5,777 nt of DNA. Source: Verrucomicrobia bacterium TMED40. GTDB taxonomy: Bacteria > Verrucomicrobiota > Verrucomicrobiia > Opitutales > Seribacteraceae. Positions within the stretch are counted from its first letter, which is position 1, and each line of letters opens with the position of its first letter. The position numbers and the translations under genes are program-made. The notes below the pieces were generated by a model. It saw only the letters and a program-made list of their open reading frames with translations, made no database searches and was not told the DNA's origin. Location of the stretch: contig NHCT01000057.1 of assembly GCA_002167605.1 (NCBI GenBank), forward strand, positions 612 through 6,388, in the 5' to 3' direction. Positions 1 through 5,777 of this stretch are shown here, piece after piece.

Positions 1-1862
1 AATTTCTGAGCCGCTTTTTGAATCAGTTTTTGCCAATTGGCTAGGTTTGATTTTGAGGACTGCGGTTGGTTAGACTTATGAACCGTCTGGCCCCCCAGAA
101 GTCTGCGTGGCGTAAACTCCTGCAAGCGGGGAAGTGCGGAACCAGAGGCCAACTGCAATGCTTTTTGAGGATGTTTGACCACCATGGGCTCCAAAGCCAA
201 CCAAAGCATGCGGGGAATGTTATTATCTTCCTTATCTTCGACGTATTTGGATAAGGATTCCAAAATATTCCAGCGCTGATCGTGGGGCATACGCTGGAGG
301 GCACTGGCCAGGTAGAGTCGGACGACAGGCGACTTTTCTGATTTGGCCATTTCCGCAAATTTTGCTCGAATCACTCCGGAAGGTTTTTTGTCTTCAGCGA
401 GCAACTGAATGGTCCAGGCCCGAATATACTGCTCGGAATCTGCGAGCAGGGAAAGAGCATGCTCCTGGGTGATCCCATCAGTCACATGAAGAGACCACAG
501 GGCACGCAGGCGTTTGCCGACGGTTTTGGCATTCGCCAGCATGGATTTGAGTTTGCCATGAACAGAAGACTTGTTGAGCTTTCCAGAAATGGTGCGGTGG
601 TGAAGAATGGTGCGGGACTGGCGAACATACCAGTCGTTGGAATGAGCCTGCATCTCAACCAGCTCAACATCACTCAGCTTTTCCAAATCGAAAGCTTTGG
701 GGCCCTTCACCCCTTTGGGCATAATCCGGTAGACCCGTGCGGAATTGGCGAATCTGATCTCATTTCCGCAGATATTTTGATCATGCCAATCCAAAATGTA
801 GATTCCACCGTCCGGTCCGGTCTCCACACTGAATCCGACCCAGGCCAAATCGTTTGCGAGGAGGAAGTCATCTCCATGCTTCCCGATGAAACTTGAACCC
901 TTGGGAACCATGTAATCGATCAAAACCGCATGTTCATGAATGTTGCACATGAAAAGTTGATCACGGTATTTCTTCGGGAAAACATCGGCCAAGTAAAAAC
1001 GGGCACCGCCGTGAGCCGACTTGTGAACATGGTCACGAATGGTCTTGATGTTATCGTAAACGAAAGGGTTTACATTCCGTTTGCTTTGCTTGTGGTAGAC
1101 GCCCCCCTGAACGACATGGAAAAGGTGTGGAATCACACAACAGGTGGCAAAGCCCTGCCCCATGTCGTTAAAATCAAAGCCCCAGGGGTTGGATAGGCCC
1201 TCGGCAAAGACTTCAAACTCCCTGGATTGGGGATGAAAGCGCCAGATCCCGGCATCGATAAATTGCCGGTCTTCATCCTTGGCTCCAGGATGACCAACCA
1301 ACGATTGGGTGAAAACACCATGACACCCGTATAGCCAGCCATCCGGACCCCAAATAAAACTATTGAGGGTTTCGTGACGGTCCTGAATACCCCAGCCATC
1401 GAGAAGAACTTCATGGGGGCCGTCAGGTTTATCATCCCCGTCGGCATCGGGAATAAAGATCAGTTCGGGAGGCATGCCAACATAGACCCCGCCCATACCC
1501 ACCGCGATCCCAGAGCTGAAAGTTAAGTTCTCGGTAAAAGTCTTTTTCTTGTCAAAGACACCATCCCCGTCCACATCCTCAAAAATTTGAATGCGGTTCC
1601 TCTTATCCACACTATGGGCTTTTCGGGTTTGGTAATTGTAATTCTCCAAAGTCCAAAGCCTTCCCCGAAAATCGAAGCAAAAGGCAATGGCTTCGCCAAT
1701 GTCCGGCTCGGCCACGAAGGCCTTGACCTCAAAACCTTTGAGAGTCTTCATGTTGGTAATGGCCTCATCAGGAGTGAGAAAGGGTGCGTTGCTGGTCTTA
1801 GGCTCAGCCCAAGTCAGCAAGATGGGCAGAAACAAAAAGAAAGGGATTAAAAAAGACTTCAT
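1..1862 (-). CDS. Secreted PVC-type propeller/HEAT protein ('putative membrane-bound dehydrogenase' domain), 3' end cut by window
   Basis: The frame is open from the ATG at 1862 to the window edge with no stop (620 codons visible), so the gene is partial at its 3' end. Residues 1-19 form a Sec signal peptide (K2, hydrophobic core 4-18, likely cut after TWA). Residues about 28-385 match my recollection of the TIGR02604/DUF7133 propeller: GFEVKAFVAEP near 43-53, DFRGRLW near 64-70, WGPDGWLYGCHG at 171-182, NPWGFDF near 225-231, GPDGGIYILDWHD at 349-361. Two acidic calcium-loop-like motifs occur, DVDGDG at 96-101 and DADGDD at 139-144. Residues about 395-587 are HEAT-like helices (RALWSLH, VRLYLASALQR). 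The tail 590-620 is polar and linker-like. No CxxCH heme motif is present in the visible part; in relatives it lies near the C-terminus. Members are thought to be sugar or alcohol dehydrogenases related to soluble quinoprotein dehydrogenases, but substrate and cofactor cannot be read here. No Shine-Dalgarno motif precedes the start. Family assignment is confident, function is not. Confidence 0.9.
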   Translation of the reverse strand, partial: MKSFLIPFFLFLPILLTWAEPKTSNAPFLTPDEAITNMKTLKGFEVKAFVAEPDIGEAIAFCFDFRGRLWTLENYNYQTRKAHSVDKRNRIQIFEDVDGDGVFDKKKTFTENLTFSSGIAVGMGGVYVGMPPELIFIPDADGDDKPDGPHEVLLDGWGIQDRHETLNSFIWGPDGWLYGCHGVFTQSLVGHPGAKDEDRQFIDAGIWRFHPQSREFEVFAEGLSNPWGFDFNDMGQGFATCCVIPHLFHVVQGGVYHKQSKRNVNPFVYDNIKTIRDHVHKSAHGGARFYLADVFPKKYRDQLFMCNIHEHAVLIDYMVPKGSSFIGKHGDDFLLANDLAWVGFSVETGPDGGIYILDWHDQNICGNEIRFANSARVYRIMPKGVKGPKAFDLEKLSDVELVEMQAHSNDWYVRQSRTILHHRTISGKLNKSSVHGKLKSMLANAKTVGKRLRALWSLHVTDGITQEHALSLLADSEQYIRAWTIQLLAEDKKPSGVIRAKFAEMAKSEKSPVVRLYLASALQRMPHDQRWNILESLSKYVEDKEDNNIPRMLWLALEPMVVKHPQKALQLASGSALPRLQEFTPRRLLGGQTVHKSNQPQSSKSNLANWQKLIQKAAQK

Positions 1863-1978
1863 GGTAGCGGTGCTTGTTTTTCGAATAGCATGCAGAGAAT
1901 AAAATCGAAAATTTGTTGGTTTGGTAAAGTTTGGGTGAGATCTCCAATAATGATTATAGGAATGAGTGTGGGACTGAG
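1863..1978 (-). promoter_or_regulatory. Intergenic gap with a possible -10 box for the propeller gene
   Basis: This 116-bp gap between the cupredoxin stop and the propeller gene start is the longest non-coding stretch in the window. On the minus strand it holds a perfect TATAAT at 1958-1953, which would put a transcript start near 1946 and a leader of about 85 nt. The matching -35 region is poor (GTAACT at 1982-1977, three of six consensus bases, 18-bp spacer, overlapping the cupredoxin stop) and there is no extended -10 TG. No hairpin followed by a T-run was found, so read-through from the upstream genes is also possible. A TATAAT can arise by chance in A/T-rich DNA. Confidence 0.3.
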
Positions 1979-3124
1979 TTACTCAACGGCAAAAATTCCC
2001 TGCATAATTAGTCCATGTCCCGGATAGGTGCAGATAAACTGGTAATCTCCAGATTCTTCTGGCACTAAGAAATAAAGGGTGTATTTCATACCCTGAGCTA
2101 CCTGGGGTGTAGAGGCGAGTAGCTCAGGTATTTCCGGAATGAAGTTTTTCTTGAGGCCTGCCGCACCCATGGCAACCGCAGCATCCATCACGGTCTGGCT
2201 CGAACCGGGAGTGATGATGGCCAGGTTGTGCATCATGCCGCTCGAATCGTCATTGGGAAAAACAAAAACAATTCGTTCACCTGCTTTTGCCTCCATGCGG
2301 GCGGTGTTGAACTTAAGACCCGGTAACACACCCACCTCAATCCGCCGTGCATCCGCAAAACCATGGGGTACCGGTTTGACGGGGTTTTTGCTGATTTCGG
2401 AGAGTTCGCCCATTTCCAGAATCTTCCCGTATACTTTATCGAAGGAACCGCCCAGAATTTTCTGTAAATTTCGGGCGGTGTAATTCGGAATCTCCTCTTT
2501 GGCGATCTTTTCGGTTCGCAAGGCTTCTAGCAATGCCCGGGCGTAGGACTTTTGAGATGCGAGGGTATCAATCGTGGCCCGTTTGGCAACGGTGTCGAAC
2601 TTTTCGTATTCCAAGATCAGTTCCTTGGGAGCTTCTGAATAATCAAAGTAGGAATAAGCACGAATCGCATCGACTTGCAGGTCGGTGCCCAGCAATAATT
2701 TCAGGTTTTGGGGAAGCTCCTCGAATCGCATCGCAACCAAACCCCCAAGAGCCCCCTTTCGCTCGTCAAGATTCGCCTCTCCGTTCAAGACAAGTTTCAG
2801 TGCATCCTCACTCACGGAAAGATCTCCAAAAATTTGGCTGAGCTGATCAGCCAACTTGACAACTTCAGGATCCTTGGATCGAGCGAGTTTGCCGCGTAAG
2901 GCCTTCCAGGATCCAGGAGGTGACAAATCCCGCTTACCCGATAGTCCGGCAAGTGTACCACGAAGCATGGAAGCCTGAACCGCAGAATCTTCGATTTGCT
3001 TCAAGGAGTTGAAGATCTGATTAAGTGGAGGCGTAAGAGAATTTCCGTTTACATGCAGGCACAGAAACCAAAATCCTGAGCATAGCAAGCAGGTGCGTTT
3101 TAAAAGATGGACAGGCAATTTCAT
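1979..3124 (-). CDS. Secreted HEAT-like/azurin-type cupredoxin fusion protein
   Basis: A 381-residue protein with an N-terminal signal peptide (KLPVHLLKR, hydrophobic 12-24, probable cleavage near VNG at 25-27). Residues about 30-245 are predicted all-helical and HEAT-like, with SMLRGTLAGLSGKRD at 52-66, FGD at 99-101, YARALLEAL at 194-202 and TARNLQKI at 216-223. As I recall, these resemble the second HEAT block of PVC propeller-HEAT-cytochrome proteins. Residues about 262-381 form a cupredoxin of azurin/plastocyanin type. H299 sits in MMHNLAI, and C365, H370 and M374 have the exact C-x4-H-x3-M spacing of azurin, so all four type 1 copper ligands are present and blue-copper electron transfer is expected in the periplasm. 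There is no heme motif. The gene overlaps the upstream sulfatase by four bases and precedes the propeller gene by 116 bp. It may carry electrons for that protein (inference). The cysteines at 12 and 15 lie inside the hydrophobic stretch and do not make a convincing lipobox. Confidence 0.9.
   Translation of the reverse strand: MKLPVHLLKRTCLLCSGFWFLCLHVNGNSLTPPLNQIFNSLKQIEDSAVQASMLRGTLAGLSGKRDLSPPGSWKALRGKLARSKDPEVVKLADQLSQIFGDLSVSEDALKLVLNGEANLDERKGALGGLVAMRFEELPQNLKLLLGTDLQVDAIRAYSYFDYSEAPKELILEYEKFDTVAKRATIDTLASQKSYARALLEALRTEKIAKEEIPNYTARNLQKILGGSFDKVYGKILEMGELSEISKNPVKPVPHGFADARRIEVGVLPGLKFNTARMEAKAGERIVFVFPNDDSSGMMHNLAIITPGSSQTVMDAAVAMGAAGLKKNFIPEIPELLASTPQVAQGMKYTLYFLVPEESGDYQFICTYPGHGLIMQGIFAVE
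3121..3124 (-). promoter_or_regulatory. ATGA start/stop overlap (probable translational coupling)
   Basis: On the minus strand the sulfatase TGA and the cupredoxin ATG share the four bases ATGA. The sequence just upstream of this ATG is A/T-rich with no Shine-Dalgarno-like motif, so re-initiation by ribosomes finishing the sulfatase is the likely way the cupredoxin is translated. The overlap is seen directly; the coupling is inferred. Confidence 0.7.
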
Positions 3125-4596
3125 TTTGAATGACGGATTAAATTATAGGGAGAGTTCCTGGGTATTCCAACAATCGCTGCGGCTTTGGCGGGGATTCCTA
3201 AGGAAAGTCTCTTTTTGATTTTTGAGTATTTAGGATCTTCGCTCAGGTTATGAAATTCATGGGTATCGCTCTGCAAATCATACAATTCCTCAAACCCATC
3301 AGGATAGTGAATCAAGCGATAACGGTGATCCGAAACCGCATGGGAAGGAGCCGAATCCCCCCAAAATTGAAAGGAAGTAAGGGACAGGGATTTTTTCTTT
3401 TTGTCAGGATTCTTCAACTGGGGAACCAAAGACTTTCCGTCACACTGCTCGGGAACTGGTAAACCAGCCAGGTCGCACAGTGTCGGATAAAGATCGGTCA
3501 GAGTAACCGGATGACGGGTTTTTACTCCATCCTTACTGACTCCGGGCACATGAATGAACAATGGCACCCGAGTGGTCTGGTCCCATAGAGCAAATTTTTC
3601 CCAATTCTCTTTTTCACCAATATGAAAGCCATGATCCGTCCAGAGAACGACAATGGTGTTCTCCCTCTGGCCGGAAGAATCCAGGGCGTCCAGCAAACGA
3701 CCGACCTGATGGTCGACATAACTGATGCTGGCAAGATAGCCACGCATCAAGTGTTTCCATTGTTTGTTTTCGGTGACCCACTTGTGCCACCCCATTCGCC
3801 CGTGCGGGCGGGCATCCTTCAGGTCATTTACAAGATGTTCAGGAACCCGAACTTGTTCAATTGGATAGAGATCAAACCACTTTTGAGATACTTCGAATGG
3901 AATGTGTGGACGAAATAAACCGACGGCTAAAAACAAGGGCTTGTCTCTCTTTTCTTTCATCCGCTCGATCGCCCAATCCACCACAAGATGATCCCCATGG
4001 GTTTCGTCATCCTCTTCAATGACTGCTGCTCCAAAGTAATGATTGCCGAGAGGTCGTTTACCGATAAACCCCTCATTCTGGTTGACTTTCGTGCTCTCCG
4101 GCCTAGGCCAATCCCCGGAAATAGGATCAAGTGGATCACCCCGATACTCATCCCAAGCATCAGGGTCGTTCTGGGAATCTCCCGGGGTCCATTGGAGGGT
4201 ATGAAAAATCTTTCCACCACCGGCGGCCCAATACCCATGATCCCGAAAATGTTGGGATAACACCACCGCCTTTTCCAGAAGCTTGGACTCATGCCGCCAA
4301 CGCGGCCCGTGAGCCCGGAACATATTCCGGTAAATTCCCGAACGGACAGGATGAACGCCTGTCATCACCGCAACCCGTGAAGGATGGCAGGCCGGGGCAG
4401 CACAATGGGCGTTCGCAAAAGTAACCGACCGTTTGGACAACCTATCGAAATTTGGCGTCTTAATTCCGGGATGATTGTCCAGCGGTGAAATGTAGTCGTT
4501 GAGATCATCGATGCTGATGAACAGGACATTGGGCTTGGGTTCCCCTGAGGCCCAAACCCAAACCAAGGCAAGCAAAGCTGTAAACCAATTTCTCAT
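3121..4596 (-). CDS. Exported sulfatase, iduronate-2-sulfatase-like (formylglycine-dependent)
   Basis: A 491-residue type I sulfatase (PF00884 fold), full length for the family. Residues 1-18 are a signal peptide (hydrophobic 5-16, cut near ASG), so it acts in the periplasm or outside. The mature protein starts with KPNVLFISIDDLNDY at 21-35, where D30 and D31 are the usual calcium ligands. C70 in CHPSR (70-74) is the cysteine converted to formylglycine. Other family residues are K129 and H132 in GGKIFH, H231 in RPHIPF, D321-H322 in WTDHGFHIGEKE, and K334 with R343 in the following WEKFALWDQTTRVPL stretch. The pattern GKxFH, RPHxPF and DHGxHxGE is closest, from memory, to iduronate-2-sulfatase-like enzymes common in planctomycete and verrucomicrobial polysaccharide clusters. 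The true substrate (iduronate, fucose or other sulfated sugar) cannot be deduced. It follows the oxidoreductase by 25 bp and overlaps the next gene by 4 bp, so it lies mid-operon. Only a weak AGGCG lies about 10 nt before the ATG. No maturase is in the window. Confidence 0.95.
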   Translation of the reverse strand: MRNWFTALLALVWVWASGEPKPNVLFISIDDLNDYISPLDNHPGIKTPNFDRLSKRSVTFANAHCAAPACHPSRVAVMTGVHPVRSGIYRNMFRAHGPRWRHESKLLEKAVVLSQHFRDHGYWAAGGGKIFHTLQWTPGDSQNDPDAWDEYRGDPLDPISGDWPRPESTKVNQNEGFIGKRPLGNHYFGAAVIEEDDETHGDHLVVDWAIERMKEKRDKPLFLAVGLFRPHIPFEVSQKWFDLYPIEQVRVPEHLVNDLKDARPHGRMGWHKWVTENKQWKHLMRGYLASISYVDHQVGRLLDALDSSGQRENTIVVLWTDHGFHIGEKENWEKFALWDQTTRVPLFIHVPGVSKDGVKTRHPVTLTDLYPTLCDLAGLPVPEQCDGKSLVPQLKNPDKKKKSLSLTSFQFWGDSAPSHAVSDHRYRLIHYPDGFEELYDLQSDTHEFHNLSEDPKYSKIKKRLSLGIPAKAAAIVGIPRNSPYNLIRHSK

Positions 4597-4621
4597 GCCG
4601 AGCTTTTCGCCTACGACTGGA

Positions 4622-5755
4622 TCAGGAAGTCATGCTCCAATCGGGCAAGCGAATAAGCTCACCTCCCTTGAGGGCGGATTCATGAGCGAGGATACCGGTG
4701 AGAGTGATGTTAGCAGATTGAACCGCATTGGGATAGCCCTCCCCTTCCCCACGGACTAGTTGCACGAATTGATGTACCAAGTGGGGGTGCGAGCCTCCAT
4801 GGCCTGCACCCTGAGTGAAACTCAAATGTTCTTCCCCATCCTCATTGGAGTAAACACCACCGGTAGTAAATGGAGCGATTTCTTCAGGCAGTAATTTGGC
4901 AAAGTCTGGGCATTCCACCTTCTCGGGAATCTCCGGCTCAGGTTTCTTGGCGGTGTGCACCACCAAAGGCTCACCTTCTACCAGCGGCCATTCCACCGCT
5001 TTCTCAGATCCGTAGACTTCAAAGCTTTCTCGGTACTGACGAGCCACATCAAAAAGAGAACGGTAAACTTGGGCACTCAAGTCGCTGTTTCGAAACTTAA
5101 GATGTGTTGTCTCGACCGCAAAGGGGGAATTATAATAACTATGCATTTCTTCACGAATCGTACCGCTTGGAAAACAACTGACATACTCTGCTTCGTGTCT
5201 TCCCAGACCGAGAACTGGTCCGACACAATGGGTGGCATAATGCATCGGGGGAAGGCCGGGCCAGTAACCGGGCCATCCGTCCATGTCCTGTTGATGGCTG
5301 GCTTTGAGAAACTGTAACTTCCCAAGATCTCCCTTATCGTAGAGTTCCTTCATATATAGAAACTCACGGGCATAGACCACGGTCTCCATCATCATGTACT
5401 TCATACCACTCTCAGCAGAAAGTTTTACGATGGCTTCGCAATCCTCGACTGAAGTAGCCATGGGAACGGTGCAGGCGACATGTTTTCCGGCCCGCATGGC
5501 CTGAAGGGTTGCCTCCGCATGATGCGGGATAGGGGTATTGATATGGACTGCGTCAATCTCCGGATCCGCAAGTAACTCGCTGTAATCGGTAAACCTTTTT
5601 GCGATACTATACTGATCAGCGACTTGATTAAGGCTCTCCTCATTCCTCTGACAAATGGCTACGATCTCCGCATTAGGATGGCGTTGGTAAATCGGAATGA
5701 ATTCGGCTCCGAATCCTAATCCGATAATGGCTACTTTTGGTTTTTCGATACTCAT
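4622..5755 (-). CDS. Gfo/Idh/MocA family oxidoreductase lacking the EKP lysine
   Basis: A 377-residue cytoplasmic protein with no signal peptide. Residues about 6-125 form the Rossmann domain (PF01408): VAIIGLGFG at 8-16 with the GxGxxG dinucleotide-binding turn, then INTPIPHHAEATLQAMRAGKHV ending at 93. The usual EKP motif is replaced by CTVP at 95-98, so the normally conserved lysine is V97. The C-terminal alpha/beta domain (about 130-377) carries PMHYATHCVG at 170-179, where H176 probably matches the conserved family histidine, and the acidic residue usually four positions before it is H172. Family members use NAD(P) to oxidise, reduce or epimerise sugars, inositols and related polyols; some use tightly bound cofactor for glycoside cleavage. 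The substrate here is unknown, and the missing lysine makes standard hydride-transfer chemistry uncertain. It is the first complete gene of the minus-strand cluster; the sulfatase starts 25 bp after its stop. The start at 5755 places the GxGxxG turn at the expected distance. No strong Shine-Dalgarno is visible in the 22 bases upstream. Confidence 0.93.
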   Translation of the reverse strand: MSIEKPKVAIIGLGFGAEFIPIYQRHPNAEIVAICQRNEESLNQVADQYSIAKRFTDYSELLADPEIDAVHINTPIPHHAEATLQAMRAGKHVACTVPMATSVEDCEAIVKLSAESGMKYMMMETVVYAREFLYMKELYDKGDLGKLQFLKASHQQDMDGWPGYWPGLPPMHYATHCVGPVLGLGRHEAEYVSCFPSGTIREEMHSYYNSPFAVETTHLKFRNSDLSAQVYRSLFDVARQYRESFEVYGSEKAVEWPLVEGEPLVVHTAKKPEPEIPEKVECPDFAKLLPEEIAPFTTGGVYSNEDGEEHLSFTQGAGHGGSHPHLVHQFVQLVRGEGEGYPNAVQSANITLTGILAHESALKGGELIRLPDWSMTS

Positions 5756-5777
5756 AATTCTTTTTGCTTGAGGGTTC
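5752..5777 (-). other. Possible tail of an upstream gene overlapping the oxidoreductase start
   Basis: Reading the minus strand from the right edge, one frame (TLKQKEL then TGA at 5754-5752) stays open to a stop that overlaps the oxidoreductase ATG as ATGA, the same arrangement as between the sulfatase and cupredoxin genes. Only seven codons are visible, so this may be coincidence; it merely allows that the cluster continues upstream of the window. Confidence 0.2.

Noticed and set aside
1133..1150. TCC near residues 240-242 of the propeller protein as a heme or metal motif.
   Set aside because: Spacing does not match CxxCH and no histidine follows directly; the surrounding CVIPHLFHV fits the normal propeller sequence of the family.
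459..1196. Plus-strand open frames at 459-896 and 930-1196.
   Set aside because: They lie opposite the conserved propeller-HEAT gene, whose frame is open throughout with recognisable motifs; their own translations match no family I know.
41..1732. Several short minus-strand frames (41-358, 482-673, 1133-1447, 1523-1732) that might suggest a broken gene.
   Set aside because: All are in one alternative frame. The correct frame was read codon by codon from 1862 to position 3 without a stop or shift, so the gene is intact within the window.
1937..1944. GAGATCTC palindrome in the intergenic gap, considered as a terminator stem or operator.
   Set aside because: It is only 8 bp with no loop and no T-run after it, so it cannot form an intrinsic terminator; a short palindrome alone is weak evidence for an operator.
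3080..3091. CLLC at residues 12-15 of the cupredoxin protein as a lipoprotein lipobox.
   Set aside because: The hydrophobic stretch continues well past these cysteines and the +1 context does not fit L-[AS]-[GA]-C, so ordinary signal peptide cleavage is more likely.
4387..4406. C65-AAPA-C70-H71 in the sulfatase, resembling a c-type heme motif.
   Set aside because: Four residues separate the cysteines instead of two, and C70-H71 is the start of the CHPSR formylglycine motif in the expected place.

Overview
The window looks like chromosomal DNA from a member of the Planctomycetota-Verrucomicrobiota group, most likely a marine verrucomicrobial lineage. The main reason is the gene at the left edge. 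It begins a secreted beta-propeller protein of the 'putative membrane-bound dehydrogenase' type (TIGR02604/DUF7133) followed by HEAT repeats, an architecture largely confined to that group. A secreted sulfatase, a Gfo/Idh/MocA oxidoreductase and an azurin-type domain are typical company there. Base composition is moderate (about half G+C by eye), Shine-Dalgarno motifs are weak or absent, and no mobile element, RNA gene, CRISPR array or notable repeat was seen. The taxonomic call is an inference from protein families.

Layout: all four genes lie on the minus strand and read right to left, with almost no free space. First is a cytoplasmic NAD(P)-type Gfo/Idh/MocA oxidoreductase (5755-4622). After 25 bp comes an exported iduronate-2-sulfatase-like sulfatase (4596-3121). 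Its stop overlaps by 4 bp (ATGA) the start of an exported 381-residue protein made of a helical HEAT-like region and a C-terminal azurin/plastocyanin-type cupredoxin with a full type 1 copper ligand set (3124-1979). After 116 bp, the only real intergenic gap, which holds a possible TATAAT box, comes the propeller-HEAT protein (1862 to the left edge, at least 620 residues, 3' end outside the window).

Working model (inference): the cassette serves catabolism of a sulfated carbohydrate. The sulfatase removes sulfate outside the cytoplasm. The propeller protein may oxidise a released sugar or alcohol in the periplasm and pass electrons to the copper protein. The Gfo/Idh/MocA enzyme would act on an imported sugar or derivative inside the cell. 

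The most interesting point is that the HEAT region of the copper protein resembles the second HEAT block that normally follows the propeller and first HEAT block in single-chain family members. The two adjacent genes may therefore encode complementary halves of one usual polypeptide, in reversed gene order and each with its own signal peptide. The Gfo/Idh/MocA enzyme is also unusual in lacking the conserved lysine of the EKP motif.
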